Source: Paenibacillus harenae
GTDB taxonomy: Bacteria; Bacillota; Bacilli; Paenibacillales; Paenibacillaceae
DNA length: 64,000 nt
NCBI RefSeq assembly: GCF_030812415.1
Contig: NZ_JAUSST010000001.1
Location: forward strand, 310,001-374,000
Reading direction: 5' to 3'
The notes beneath the pieces were generated by a model. The model made no database searches, was not told where the DNA came from, and saw only the letters and a program-made list of their open reading frames with translations. The position numbers were made by a program, and so were the translations under genes. Positions 51,068 through 60,305 of the stretch are shown piece after piece. The first letter of the stretch is position 1. The number at the start of each line of letters is the position of its first letter.

Positions 51068-51864
51068 CGGGCAGTCACCGCTCCCATCAGATCCCGGACC
51101 GAACCGGCAACATCGTCATGGCGCATGAAATGCTCGCCTATCAATACGCCATGTGCTCCAACGGACTGCAAATAATCCAGATCCGCTCTGCCCGCGATAC
51201 CGCTCTCGCTAATGACCGTTACGTCTTTCGGCATCATGCCGATAAGCTCTTCCGTCGTGCGGAGATCGGTAACGAAGGATTTCAGGTCGCGATTGTTGAT
51301 GCCGATCAGCTTCGCTTTATCCAGCTCCAGCACAAGCTCCAGCTCTTCGCGGTTATGCACCTCAACGAGAACATCAAGGCCAATCGACTTCGCGATATCA
51401 TGGAGCTCTCCGAGCTTCTCCTTTGTCAGAATGGCTGCAATCAGCAATATGGCGTCAGCTCCGATAACGCGAGCCTCGTATACTTGACGAAAGTCGATTG
51501 TAAAATCTTTGCGCAGCAAAGGCAATCCGACAACCGAGCGGACAGCGCTTAAATATTCATTTGCACCTTGGAAGTAATCGCGATCGGTCAATACCGAAAT
51601 GCAATCCGCTCCTGCCGATTCATAAGCTTGAGCAAGCTCGGTCGGATTAAAGTCCGGGCGAATAAGACCTTTCGAAGGAGATGCCTTCTTCACTTCGGCG
51701 ATAAGCCCCATTGAACGGTTGCGCACGCCGGCAGTCAATGCCAGCTCGAAACCTTTGCAGCTTGGAAGCGCAGCAATCTGCTTCTCATAGTCGTTCAGTG
51801 AAAACTGCGCGGAGAGCGCATCGACCTCCGCTTTTTTCGTTGCTACTATTTTATCAAGAAACAT
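51064..51864 (-). CDS. trpC: Indole-3-glycerol phosphate synthase
   Basis: 266 residues, TIM barrel. 'GLIAEVKKASPSKGLI' (catalytic Lys/Glu region), 'VLTDRDYFQGANEYLSAVR', 'RKDFTIDFRQVYEARVIGAD', 'INNRDLKSF' and 'SESGIAGRADLDYL' are all present. It overlaps trpD by 11 bp. Confidence 0.97.
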   Translation of the reverse strand: MFLDKIVATKKAEVDALSAQFSLNDYEKQIAALPSCKGFELALTAGVRNRSMGLIAEVKKASPSKGLIRPDFNPTELAQAYESAGADCISVLTDRDYFQGANEYLSAVRSVVGLPLLRKDFTIDFRQVYEARVIGADAILLIAAILTKEKLGELHDIAKSIGLDVLVEVHNREELELVLELDKAKLIGINNRDLKSFVTDLRTTEELIGMMPKDVTVISESGIAGRADLDYLQSVGAHGVLIGEHFMRHDDVAGSVRDLMGAVTAR

Positions 51865-52906
51865 GAGCCAGCTCTCCCGTCGTTTGAATTAACTGTTCGA
51901 GCTTGCGCTCTGCTTTGCCCGAATCGATCACGTCTGCCGCAATGGCCGCGCCTTCGCGCAGCGATTCGGCAAGTCCTCCCACGTAGATGCATGCTCCTGC
52001 GTTCGCGAGCACGATATCGCGGTATGCCCCGCGCTCCTCGCCGGCGAATATGGAACGGATAAGGGCCGCGTTGACGGCAGGCTCTCCGCCCATCACGCTC
52101 TCGATCGGCCAGCGCTTCAGTCCGATGTCATCCGGCGTTAGATCGAACGTACGAACGACGCCATCCTTCAATTCCGATATTTGCGTCGGTGCGGAGATGC
52201 TGATCTCGTCCAGACCGTCATGGCTGCTTACGACTAGCGCGCGCTTCAAACCTAGATCCCTCATCACTTCGGCTACCGTCGATGTACGCGAGCGGTCATA
52301 GAGGCCGAGCAGCTGGCGATCTGCGCCAGCCGGATTCGTTAGCGGACCCAGCATATTGAAGATGGTCCGAATGCCAAGCTCGCGGCGAGGCGCTGCCGCA
52401 TGACGAAGCGATGGATGATAGAGCTGCGCGAACATAAAGCAAATGCCGATCTGCTCCAAACAAGCGGCTGCTTGCTCAGGCGAAAGCGTAATTTGAACGC
52501 CTAGCGCTTCAAGCACATCGGCGCTTCCAGTCTTGCCCGACATCGCGCGGTTGCCATGCTTCGCAACTCGAATGCCCGATGCCGCGGCTATTATCGAGGA
52601 AGCTGTTGAGATATTGAATTTATGAATGCCGGAACCGCCCGTACCGCAAGTGTCGAGAAGTCCTTCTTGCTCGGTGCGAACATGGCTCGAAAGCGAACGC
52701 ATCACCTCGGCGAAGCCCGTGATCTCGTCCCTCGTCTCGCCCTTTATTCGCATTGCCGTGGCGACGCCTGCGATCTGGGCCGGCGTCGCTTCCCCGTTCA
52801 TAATGATGCTCATGACGGATCTCGCTTGCTCGCGAGTTAGATCGTTTCCCTCAATCAATGAACGCAGCGCTTGCTGCATCGTATATATCTCCGTTTGCCG
52901 CGTCAT
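51854..52906 (-). CDS. trpD: Anthranilate phosphoribosyltransferase
   Basis: 350 residues from ATG 52906, which overlaps the last base of the trpE stop (TAATG). 'DTCGTGGSGIHKFNIST' binds PRPP, and 'KHGNRAMSGKTGSADVLEALG' and 'NMLGPLTNPAGA' are present. The same frame is open much further upstream inside trpE, but nothing supports that extension. Confidence 0.95.
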   Translation of the reverse strand: MTRQTEIYTMQQALRSLIEGNDLTREQARSVMSIIMNGEATPAQIAGVATAMRIKGETRDEITGFAEVMRSLSSHVRTEQEGLLDTCGTGGSGIHKFNISTASSIIAAASGIRVAKHGNRAMSGKTGSADVLEALGVQITLSPEQAAACLEQIGICFMFAQLYHPSLRHAAAPRRELGIRTIFNMLGPLTNPAGADRQLLGLYDRSRTSTVAEVMRDLGLKRALVVSSHDGLDEISISAPTQISELKDGVVRTFDLTPDDIGLKRWPIESVMGGEPAVNAALIRSIFAGEERGAYRDIVLANAGACIYVGGLAESLREGAAIAADVIDSGKAERKLEQLIQTTGELAHVS

Positions 52907-54477
52907 TACCGAGTCAACTCCTCTCTCGCTTTCACGTCGTAATCGGTATTTACCGATCGATACGGGTCGTCTTTGCCGGTCGGCTTCGCGAATATCGCTT
53001 CCGCTGCGCGAATTGCCTTCAGCATTGCCTTCGCTTTGTTGACCGTCTCCATATATTCGCTCTCGGGCACAGAATCCCATACGATTCCCGCTCCAGCCTG
53101 AACGTACGCTTTGCCGTGCTTGAATATAATCGTCCGAATCGTAATGCAAGTATCCATCGTTCCGCCGAAGCCCAAGTATCCGATCGCTCCCGCATAAGCG
53201 CCGCGCGCTTCGTTCTCCAGCTCCGCGATGATTTCCATCGCCCTTAGCTTCGGTGCGCCCGATACGGTTCCCGCCGGCAAACAAGAAACGAAGGCATCGA
53301 AGAAGTCTTTGTCCTTATGCAGCTTTCCGGATACGTTCGAGACGATGTGCATCACATGCGAGTAGCGCTCGATTTCCATGAATGAATCGCATTTGACCGT
53401 TCCGAACTCCGATACGCGCCCGATGTCGTTGCGTCCAAGGTCGACAAGCATCAGATGCTCGGCCCTTTCTTTCTCGTCGGCCAGCAATTCAAGCTCAAGC
53501 GCCTTATCCTCTTCCGGCGTCTTGCCGCGCGGCCTTGTTCCCGCAATAGGTCTCGTCTCTACTTTGTCGCCATTGACTTTCACAAGCGCTTCCGGCGATG
53601 TGCCAACGATGACTTCCTCGCCCATTTTCAAGTAGTACATATACGGCGAAGGGTTCATCGTCCGCAACACGCGGTATACATGAAGCGGATCGATGTCCGT
53701 TTCAATGCTGAAGCGCTGCGAGAGGACCACTTGGAAAATATCGCCCGCTCGAATGTACTCTTTCGCATGTTCGATATTAGCGATGAATTGCTCCTTCGTC
53801 ACATTGGACTGAATATCGCCGAGCTCATGGTCGGTGGAGATCGATTGGCCTGTCGTGACCGGTATCGCTGCCGGCTTCTTCAGTCGCTCGATCGTCGCTT
53901 CGATCTTGGCAACCGCAGCCGCATAAGCGATCGCAATATCCTCATCCGTAGAGCCTTCCTTCACATGCACGTTGCCGATCACTTGAAGCTGCTGCTTGAA
54001 ATGGTCGAATGCAATGACTTGATCGCAGAACATGAATTGCATGTCGTTCATTTGCAAGTCATCGATACGGTGAGCAGGCAGCTTCTCGTAATATTGAAGC
54101 AGATCGTAACCGAAAAATCCGATCGCTCCCCCCGTGAAAGGAGGCAGCTCTGCAATAGCCGGACTGCGGAAGGAACGAAGCCGCGATTTGAGAAGCTCGA
54201 TCGGCTTATCGCGCAGCGTCTGCTTCTGTCCGTTATGCTCAAGCACCATCTCCCCGTTTTTACCGTAAAGCATCATGAACGGATCGGTGCCGATAAACGA
54301 ATGGCGCGCCCACTTCACGCCGCCCTCAACGCTTTCCAGCAGAAACGCATACTCTTCCTTGGCGAAATGTTGGAACAGCCGGATCGGCGTTTCCGTGTCG
54401 GCCATCATATAGCGCACAATCGGGATCAGGTTGTATTGGCTGGCGAGACGGGTCACTTGCTGCAGCTCGTTAGACAT
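52906..54477 (-). CDS. trpE: Anthranilate synthase component I
   Basis: 523 residues from ATG 54477 (GGAGGT 8 nt before). The N-terminal regulatory part has Trp-site-like 'FLLESVEGG' and 'RHSFIG'. The chorismate-binding domain has 'QVVLSQRFSI', 'GTSPEALVK', 'ETRPIAGTRPRGKT', 'LVDLGRNDIGRV' and 'AGTVSGAPKLRAMEI'. The glutamine amidotransferase trpG is not here; as in Bacillus an amphibolic pabA elsewhere is expected. The leader before it suggests attenuation. Confidence 0.96.
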   Translation of the reverse strand: MSNELQQVTRLASQYNLIPIVRYMMADTETPIRLFQHFAKEEYAFLLESVEGGVKWARHSFIGTDPFMMLYGKNGEMVLEHNGQKQTLRDKPIELLKSRLRSFRSPAIAELPPFTGGAIGFFGYDLLQYYEKLPAHRIDDLQMNDMQFMFCDQVIAFDHFKQQLQVIGNVHVKEGSTDEDIAIAYAAAVAKIEATIERLKKPAAIPVTTGQSISTDHELGDIQSNVTKEQFIANIEHAKEYIRAGDIFQVVLSQRFSIETDIDPLHVYRVLRTMNPSPYMYYLKMGEEVIVGTSPEALVKVNGDKVETRPIAGTRPRGKTPEEDKALELELLADEKERAEHLMLVDLGRNDIGRVSEFGTVKCDSFMEIERYSHVMHIVSNVSGKLHKDKDFFDAFVSCLPAGTVSGAPKLRAMEIIAELENEARGAYAGAIGYLGFGGTMDTCITIRTIIFKHGKAYVQAGAGIVWDSVPESEYMETVNKAKAMLKAIRAAEAIFAKPTGKDDPYRSVNTDYDVKAREELTR

Positions 54478-54524
54478 TGGGAACGACCTCCATTTGGGAT
54501 GAGTTGTGTGAAGTGCTGAATAAA

Positions 54525-54551
54525 TAAAAAAGCTCCTGCCGCAGCAGGAGC
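54525..54551 (-). terminator. Attenuator terminator before trpE
   Basis: Perfect 8-bp GC-rich stem GCTCCTGC/GCAGGAGC with a 4-nt loop, followed by a T run on the minus strand, ending about 50 bp before the trpE ATG. GGAGC at about 54616-54620 upstream can pair with GCTCC as an antiterminator arm. Confidence 0.85.
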
Positions 54552-54691
54552 GTTGAATGTAGATGATAGCGAAAGTGTGCAGACGAAAGAGCAACTACAA
54601 CTATAGGAAAATACAGCTCCGCTATGACGCAGCAGCCCCGACAATCACTGAGCTATGCGTAAGCAAAATAACGGTAATCCCCTATGTCCCC

Positions 54692-54773
54692 CTCGGGACG
54701 CTCTTCTCTAACCTGCTCTTGACTCATCTCGGCTCATCTTAACTCAACTGTAAAACCTGCTCTGGCTAATCTC
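54692..54773 (-). promoter_or_regulatory. Candidate TRAP-binding GAG/UAG repeat region of the trp leader
   Basis: On the minus strand the leader carries at least ten GAG or TAG triplets (for example at 54773-54771, 54768-54766, 54762-54760, 54745-54743, 54735-54733, 54730-54728, 54725-54723, 54718-54716, 54708-54706, 54703-54701). Many are 2-3 nt apart, the pattern bound by the 11-mer TRAP protein in B. subtilis. A GTCCC/GGGAC hairpin follows. Spacing is less regular than in B. subtilis, so TRAP control is likely but not certain. Confidence 0.5.
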
Positions 54774-54786
54774 ACTTAAGATCTTC

Positions 54787-54816
54787 AATATACAACAACT
54801 TACGACTTCCCGTCAA
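54787..54816 (-). promoter_or_regulatory. trp operon promoter
   Basis: TTGACG, 18-bp spacer, TATATT on the minus strand, located between aroH and trpE. The start near 54780 puts the GAG repeats within the first 10-90 nt of the transcript. So trp can be transcribed independently of aroC-aroB-aroH. Confidence 0.7.
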
Positions 54817-54867
54817 CCGATGAATATGCCGTACATTAAAGTTTATTTGACAAGCTGCAGCTCTCCA

Positions 54868-55236
54868 TTACGACTGCGACAGGTCAGGTCGAAGCACGCT
54901 TGCGCGGCCCAGATACACATGCTTAATATCTGCTTGGCCTTTATCCGTATTAACCAGGAGCATGAATCGGATGCATCTCTCCAGACTGCCTATAACCGGC
55001 ACTTCCAGCGCGCACATGAGCGGTACAAGCTCCCACCCGCTCGTTTCGCGAATTGCCTTGGCCGGGAACGCTTCGTCCAGATCATTCGTTACCGTTATGA
55101 AAACACTGCAAACATCATCCGGAACAATGCCGTTCTCGGCTATAATGGCGTGAAGCAGCTCTATCGTAGCGTCCAGCACCTGTTGTTTGTCGTTAAGCTC
55201 GACCGTTATCGCACCTCGAATACCTCTTACGCTCAT
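54868..55236 (-). CDS. aroH: Chorismate mutase (AroH type)
   Basis: 122 residues, the monofunctional trimeric chorismate mutase of Bacillus, converting chorismate to prephenate. 'VRGIRGAITVELNDKQ' at the N-terminus carries the active-site Arg; 'RCIRFMLLVNTD' is typical. Its ATG at 55236 overlaps the aroB stop by 4 bp. Confidence 0.95.
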   Translation of the reverse strand: MSVRGIRGAITVELNDKQQVLDATIELLHAIIAENGIVPDDVCSVFITVTNDLDEAFPAKAIRETSGWELVPLMCALEVPVIGSLERCIRFMLLVNTDKGQADIKHVYLGRASVLRPDLSQS

Positions 55237-56336
55237 TGCAGCTCTGCCTCCTGTTTCAGTTGTTCGACGATCTCGCGTACCCAAGCGACGGGAACGTCCT
55301 TCACGATATCGACTTTGCCGATTGCGGTCGGGACGACGAATACCATCGTACCTTCCTTGAACTTCTTATCATGCATCATCGCATCCATAATCGAGTCTAC
55401 GTCGTAATGCTCCGGAAGCCTTACCGGCAGTCCGCATGCGGAAAGCACCCGCTTCGTCGTCGTGTAGACGTCCTCCGGCGCCCCGTATCTCAGCCCAAGC
55501 TTCGCCGAGCCGATCATCCCGATCGAGATCGCTTCGCCATGAAGCAGCTCGCCATAACCGGCGACCGCTTCCAATGCGTGTCCGATCGTATGGCCAAGAT
55601 TAAGGATCGCGCGCAGATCGTTCTCGCGCTCATCCTGCGATACGACGGCTGCCTTCACGCTGCAGCCTTTGTATAACGCATGGCCGAGCGAATCGGGATC
55701 GAGCGCAAGCAGCTTCTCCGCGTTCGTCTCGCACCAATCGACGAAACCGGCATCCCAGATCAAACCATGCTTGACAACTTCGGACAAGCCCGCGCTGACC
55801 TCTCTAGGAGGCAGCGTCTGCAGCGTCCGCAGATCGTAGAGCACGAGCTCCGGCTGATGGAAAGCGCCGATGATGTTTTTGGCAAGCGGATGATTGACCG
55901 CGACCTTGCCGCCTACGCTGCTGTCATGCGCAAGTATCGTCGTCGGCACTTGGACGAACTTGACGCCGCGCATGTAAGATGCCGCTACGAAGCCCGCCAG
56001 ATCGCCAACGACGCCGCCGCCTAACGCTACGATCGCCGAATTGCGATCGAGTCCCGCTTCAAGCGCTTTCCCGACCAGCATGCCCAGCATAGCGAGCGAC
56101 TTGGAACTCTCGCCGGCTTCGACGACTTCGCTAACGACGCTGAACCCGCCATCCTTCAACGATTTCTCGAGCGCGGCAAGATGCCGGCCGGCTACTTGCT
56201 CGTCGGTAATAATCATCAGCGGCGATTTCTTGCTAATGCCATGTTTCGCGAAATAAACGGAGGCCTCTGCAAGCAGGCCTTCTCCGATATAAATAGGATA
56301 AGAGCGTTCCCCTAAATCAACCGTGAGCTCTCTCAT
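55233..56336 (-). CDS. aroB: 3-dehydroquinate synthase
   Basis: NAD- and Zn-dependent cyclisation of DAHP, second step of the shikimate route. 367 residues. 'GGGVVGDLAGFVAASYMRGVKFVQVPTT' (read in parts) is the NAD site; metal residues lie in 'LNLGHTIGHALE' and 'LHGEAISIGM'. It lies between aroC and aroH with a 1-bp gap to aroC. Confidence 0.96.
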   Translation of the reverse strand: MRELTVDLGERSYPIYIGEGLLAEASVYFAKHGISKKSPLMIITDEQVAGRHLAALEKSLKDGGFSVVSEVVEAGESSKSLAMLGMLVGKALEAGLDRNSAIVALGGGVVGDLAGFVAASYMRGVKFVQVPTTILAHDSSVGGKVAVNHPLAKNIIGAFHQPELVLYDLRTLQTLPPREVSAGLSEVVKHGLIWDAGFVDWCETNAEKLLALDPDSLGHALYKGCSVKAAVVSQDERENDLRAILNLGHTIGHALEAVAGYGELLHGEAISIGMIGSAKLGLRYGAPEDVYTTTKRVLSACGLPVRLPEHYDVDSIMDAMMHDKKFKEGTMVFVVPTAIGKVDIVKDVPVAWVREIVEQLKQEAELQ

Positions 56337-56337
56337 A

Positions 56338-57507
56338 TTAGTAGCGCTCCAATTGCGCTTGGTAGCTGTTTAGATTGGCGCGGATCTCTTCGATCGAATC
56401 GCCGCCGAATTTCTCTAGAAACGCCTTTGCCACTTCCCATGCGACGACATGCTCCATGACGACGCTTGCCGCTGGAACGGCGCAGCTGTCCGAACGTTCC
56501 ACCTGTGCGGTGAAAGGCTCCTTCGTATCGATATCAACGCTGCGAAGCGGCTTGTAAAGCGTTGGGATCGGCTTCATCACGCCGCGCACGACGATCTGCT
56601 CGCCATTCGTCATACCGCCTTCGAATCCGCCAAGGCGATTCGTCGCCCGATGATAGCCGCGTTCCTCCGTATACATAATTTCGTCATGTACCTGCGAGCC
56701 GCGAAGCTTGGCCGCCTCGAAACCGATGCCGATCTCGCAGCCTTTGAATGCATTGATCGACACGACCGCTTGCGCAATCCGCCCATCAAGCTTGCGATCG
56801 TATTGGACATGGCTGCCAAGGCCGATAGGCACCCCTTCGATAATGCATTCGACGATGCCGCCGATCGAATCGCCCTCTGCCTTGATCTGGTCGATATAGG
56901 CTGTCATCTTCTCTTCGGTTTCCTTATCGACGACGCGTACGGACGATTCCTCCGTCAAGCGGATCAGCTCGTCGACCGGGAGATCGTTCGCCGGCGCTTC
57001 AATCTCGCCGATGCGGATTACTTGTCCGGCAACCTTGATGCCGAACTCGGCAAGCAGTTGGCGCGCAACGGCGCCAACGGCAACGCGGGCTGCCGTTTCG
57101 CGCGCGCTGGAGCGTTCCAGCACATTGCGCAAATCTTTCAAATTGTATTTCAAACCGCCGTTGAGATCCGCATGACCTGGACGCGGTCTATGTACGCGGC
57201 GCTTCTCTTCGTCGCTTCCTTCGATCGGCTCAATATTCATAACGCTCGTCCAGTGCTTCCAGTCGTTGTTCTCAACGACGAGCGCAACAGGCGCGCCTGT
57301 CGTCTTGCCATGGCGAACGCCGCCCACAATATTCGCGGAATCCTTCTCGATCTGCATCCGGCGACCTCGTCCATGCCCCTTCTGGCGACGATGCAATTGA
57401 AAGTTTAGCTCCTCAAAATCGATTCTCAAATTGCTTGGAAGTCCTTCAATAATGGCGGTCAGTTGCGGACCGTGGGTTTCTCCCGCTGTCAAATAGCGTA
57501 AACTCAA
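56338..57507 (-). CDS. aroC: Chorismate synthase (TTG start)
   Basis: FMN-dependent final step to chorismate (called aroF in B. subtilis). 389 residues. '[19 protein letters not shown]' at the N-terminus, '[13 protein letters not shown]' and '[17 protein letters not shown]' are family signatures. The start appears to be TTG at 57507, 7 nt after GGAGGAG; another TTG at 57513 is too close to that site. First gene of the aromatic run with its own promoter. Confidence 0.95.
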   Translation of the reverse strand: MSLRYLTAGETHGPQLTAIIEGLPSNLRIDFEELNFQLHRRQKGHGRGRRMQIEKDSANIVGGVRHGKTTGAPVALVVENNDWKHWTSVMNIEPIEGSDEEKRRVHRPRPGHADLNGGLKYNLKDLRNVLERSSARETAARVAVGAVARQLLAEFGIKVAGQVIRIGEIEAPANDLPVDELIRLTEESSVRVVDKETEEKMTAYIDQIKAEGDSIGGIVECIIEGVPIGLGSHVQYDRKLDGRIAQAVVSINAFKGCEIGIGFEAAKLRGSQVHDEIMYTEERGYHRATNRLGGFEGGMTNGEQIVVRGVMKPIPTLYKPLRSVDIDTKEPFTAQVERSDSCAVPAASVVMEHVVAWEVAKAFLEKFGGDSIEEIRANLNSYQAQLERY

Positions 57508-57596
57508 GACCAAGCTCCTCCTTCAAAGCAAGCCTTCCCGCGCTTGCTCTTCTATGTCTCAACTCTATAACGCATAAGCCCTAAACATCTTTGCTC

Positions 57597-57625
57597 ATTA
57601 TAGTACAGCCTATAAGGTTTGACAA
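57597..57625 (-). promoter_or_regulatory. Promoter of aroC-aroB-aroH
   Basis: TTGTCA, 17-bp spacer, TATAAT on the minus strand, about 90 bp before the aroC start codon and after the terminator of the upstream small gene. Confidence 0.7.
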
Positions 57626-57721
57626 GAAATTGACAGCGCTTAAAGCCAATATTTCGACAAAGAGTTAAAGCGTCAACGCAGTATTGGACAGAAGCGTCCG
57701 AAACCAGCATTTTGGGCAAGC

Positions 57722-57767
57722 AAAAAGCTGGCAACAACGCTTGTCTTGCAAGCGTGTAGCCAGCTTT
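57722..57767 (-). terminator. Rho-independent terminator after the small HTH gene
   Basis: AAAGCTGGC/GCCAGCTTT outer stem (57724-57732 with 57759-57767) with an inner ACGCTTG/CAAGCGT stem, ending in five T on the minus strand. Confidence 0.85.
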
Positions 57768-57787
57768 CTCTTAACGGTTATAAACGA

Positions 57788-57967
57788 TCATGAGTTGATA
57801 ATCATCTGCTTGGTCCGCTGAAGCAAAACTTCGGGTACAAGCAGCGTGTCGTCTACAAGCCGGACCACTTGGCCGCTGTCCACGCCGATGATTTGCGCGC
57901 ACTCTTGAATCGAAATCAAGCCCCGCCGATAAGCGGCGATTACTTTGCGCTTGTCCACTCTTCTCAT
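57788..57967 (-). CDS. Small 59-residue protein with helix-turn-helix-like segment
   Basis: ATG 57967 follows GGAGG by 3-4 nt (a GTG 9 nt further is the alternative). A basic N-terminus ('MRRVDKRKVI') and 'SIQECAQIIGVDSGQVVRLV' resemble a sigma-4-like helix-turn-helix. It is flanked by its own terminator and lies between cheR and aroC, a place where B. subtilis has no gene. Probably a DNA-binding protein; target unknown. Confidence 0.65.
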   Translation of the reverse strand: MRRVDKRKVIAAYRRGLISIQECAQIIGVDSGQVVRLVDDTLLVPEVLLQRTKQMIINS

Positions 57968-58037
57968 CAACCTCCAAATCGCTTCGATTATGATTAGTAT
58001 AGGAGAAGATGGAAAACGGTATACATTATCGCAAAAG

Positions 58038-58817
58038 TTAAGCACGGCGATAGAAGAACGTATCGGCTGTCTCGAATCCGTATTGCGCCGGGGAGAAGAT
58101 TTGTTCCGTGCTTCCGACGAACAGCAGACCGCCCGGCTTCAGCGCTTTCGCGAATTTATGATACAATAAGTGCTTTGCTTCCTCGGTAAAATAAATCATC
58201 ACATTGCGGCATACGATCAGATCGAACGAGCTGTCGAACGTATCATGCAGCAAATTCTGCTGCCTGAACTGAATGAACTGCTTCAACTGGTCAGAGATAA
58301 GGAAAGCCCCGTCCTGCTGCTTGAAGTACTTCTGCCTGCAGACGGGAGGTACATCCCGAAGCGAACGTTCCAGATAGCTGCCCTCCATCGCTTTCTTCAA
58401 TACGTTGCTATCCAGATCTGTAGCAAGCAGGCTTGTCTTGCCAAGAGCGCCGAGCTCCGAGAGCATCATCGCGAGCGTATAAGGCTCTTCGCCAGTCGAG
58501 CATGCGGCACTCCATACTTTGAGCTTGGCACCGCTCCTTAGCATCTCGGGAAAAAAGCGGTTTTGAAGCACTTCCCAGCGCGTTGGATTGCGCCAGAACT
58601 CGGAGACGTTGATCGTCATCCGATCCAGAAATTCGTTCAGCATGCTGCGGTTCTGCTCGATCGCCTTCCAATATTCCTCGAAGGAAGCATATCCGTGCTT
58701 CATCCGCAGCGTCGTTAGCCTGCGCTTCATCTGTGCTTCTTTGTATTGCGATAAGTCAATATCGGTTTTTTGCTTAATCCGGGTAACAAACAACGCGAAA
58801 TCACTGTCGCCTGGCAT
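58038..58817 (-). CDS. cheR: Chemotaxis protein methyltransferase CheR
   Basis: Methylates glutamates of chemoreceptors using SAM. 259 residues from ATG 58817 (GGAGGG before it). N-terminal helical CheR_N (about 5-65), then the SAM-binding domain with 'VWSAACSTGEEPYTLAMML', 'ATDLDSNVLKKA', 'FDLIVCRNVMIYF' and 'LKPGGLLFVGSTE'. Its place between ndk and the aromatic genes matches B. subtilis. Confidence 0.94.
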   Translation of the reverse strand: MPGDSDFALFVTRIKQKTDIDLSQYKEAQMKRRLTTLRMKHGYASFEEYWKAIEQNRSMLNEFLDRMTINVSEFWRNPTRWEVLQNRFFPEMLRSGAKLKVWSAACSTGEEPYTLAMMLSELGALGKTSLLATDLDSNVLKKAMEGSYLERSLRDVPPVCRQKYFKQQDGAFLISDQLKQFIQFRQQNLLHDTFDSSFDLIVCRNVMIYFTEEAKHLLYHKFAKALKPGGLLFVGSTEQIFSPAQYGFETADTFFYRRA

Positions 58818-58855
58818 AAATCCCTCCGGTGTAAGCGGCATTTAGGGCCATAAAA

Positions 58856-59299
58856 TTATACCCACCGCTGAATGGTATGTTCGTACTCAACAATTTCTTC
58901 CGGTGCGAAGAAGATGCCCATTTCGCGTGTCGCATTCTCGGCGGAATCGGATCCGTGAATGAGATTAAAGTTTGTATGTACGGCGAAATCGGAACGAATC
59001 GTTCCAGGCGCTGCGTCGAGCGCATCGGTCTTGCCGATTAACGCCCGCGACAGCGCAATGACGTTATCCCCTTGCCATACCATGGCGAATACGGGGCCGG
59101 ACGTAATGAATGCAAGCAGCGGCTCATAGAACACTTTACCTTTATGCTCCCCATAATGGATCTCCGCAAGCTCGCGTGTCACGACCATGAATTTGGCTGC
59201 AACTAGCTGAAGACCTTTTCTCTCGAGCCTTGACACAATCTCGCCAATCAGGCCGCGTTGAACGCCGTCGGGCTTAATCATCAAAAAAGTTTTTTCCAT
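58856..59299 (-). CDS. ndk: Nucleoside diphosphate kinase
   Basis: Transfers gamma-phosphate between nucleotides. 147 residues. '[18 protein letters not shown]' at the N-terminus and the signature '[12 protein letters not shown]' with the catalytic His are present. Located between hepT and cheR as in B. subtilis. Confidence 0.97.
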   Translation of the reverse strand: MEKTFLMIKPDGVQRGLIGEIVSRLERKGLQLVAAKFMVVTRELAEIHYGEHKGKVFYEPLLAFITSGPVFAMVWQGDNVIALSRALIGKTDALDAAPGTIRSDFAVHTNFNLIHGSDSAENATREMGIFFAPEEIVEYEHTIQRWV

Positions 59300-59330
59300 G
59301 GCTAATCTTTCCTTTCAGCACCACATGGGT

Positions 59331-60305
59331 TTAATAATTACGCTTGCCAACAAAATGAGCAATATCGACTAAGTTTTTCTTCGCCGCAATGTTCGGCAAT
59401 CCTTCTAACGCTGCGAGCGCCTTACTTATATATCGGCTCGCAAGCTGATCTGCTTGAGCGACGCCTTCGCTATTCCGTATGATTTCGATGGCGCGGCTCG
59501 TATCCGACACGCTGCCGCTCATGCGGATAATCGCCAGCTCGCGGCTCAGCGCTTCCTGGATCCGGTTGTCCTTCAGAGCAAGAATGACAGGCAGCGTAAT
59601 ATTGCCCTGCCTCATATCGGAACCTGGCGGCTTGCCGATCTGTTTCTCCGTTCCGAGCAAATCAAGCAGATCGTCTCTAATTTGGTACGCCATCCCTATA
59701 TTATACCCGAATCGGTATAATTTGTTTGCCGTTGCTCGGTCGGCATTGGAGGCTACGGCGCCAAGCTGGCAGCTAATTGCGATGAGTAGAGCCGTTTTTC
59801 TGCGAATGCGCAGAAAATAGTTGCGGACCGTTTGATCCATGTTGAAGAAATCGCGGATTTGTTCCATCTCTCCGACGCACATTTGAACCATCGCTTTGGA
59901 CAATATTTGATGGATGATCGGATTGGTAAGCTTAGTCGCAAGCGTAAGCGCTTTGCCGTATATATAGTCGCCGGTATACATCGCAATGCGGTTATCCCAT
60001 TGAGACTTGACCGTCAGTTGCCCGCGGCGCGTCTCCGCATCGTCGATGACGTCGTCATGCACAAGCGATGCCATATGGATCAGCTCCAGCGGCACCGCGA
60101 TATGCTTCATCACTTCCAAGCTGTAATCGCCGAACTTGCCCGAGAGCAGTACGATTATAGGGCGAATCCGCTTGCCCCCTGCCTTCAGCAAGTGCACGGA
60201 AGCCTCGCTAAGGAGCACATGATCCGTCGTAACGGTGCGCTCCAATTCTTGCTCGATTTGATACAAATCGCCTTTCATCTTTGCATACAAGTCTAGTAGT
60301 TTCAT
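59331..60305 (-). CDS. hepT: Heptaprenyl diphosphate synthase component 2
   Basis: Catalytic large subunit of the two-part polyprenyl synthase that makes the menaquinone side chain. 324 residues. First Asp-rich motif 'LVHDDVIDDAE', second 'QIRDDLLDL'. It overlaps mqnA by 4 bp. Its partner HepS is at the window's end. Confidence 0.95.
   Translation of the reverse strand: MKLLDLYAKMKGDLYQIEQELERTVTTDHVLLSEASVHLLKAGGKRIRPIIVLLSGKFGDYSLEVMKHIAVPLELIHMASLVHDDVIDDAETRRGQLTVKSQWDNRIAMYTGDYIYGKALTLATKLTNPIIHQILSKAMVQMCVGEMEQIRDFFNMDQTVRNYFLRIRRKTALLIAISCQLGAVASNADRATANKLYRFGYNIGMAYQIRDDLLDLLGTEKQIGKPPGSDMRQGNITLPVILALKDNRIQEALSRELAIIRMSGSVSDTSRAIEIIRNSEGVAQADQLASRYISKALAALEGLPNIAAKKNLVDIAHFVGKRNY

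Noticed and set aside
52907..53284. Upstream extension of the trpD frame by 126 codons
   Set aside because: It would overlap the conserved 3' part of trpE; the ATG at 52906 forms a standard TAATG junction and gives a normal-length TrpD.
53455..54519. Plus-strand open frame of 354 codons opposite trpE
   Set aside because: Antisense to clear TrpE motifs; Arg/His/Leu-rich shadow sequence without a domain.
56449..57408. Plus-strand open frame of 319 codons opposite aroC
   Set aside because: Antisense to chorismate synthase; no ribosome site or recognisable domain.
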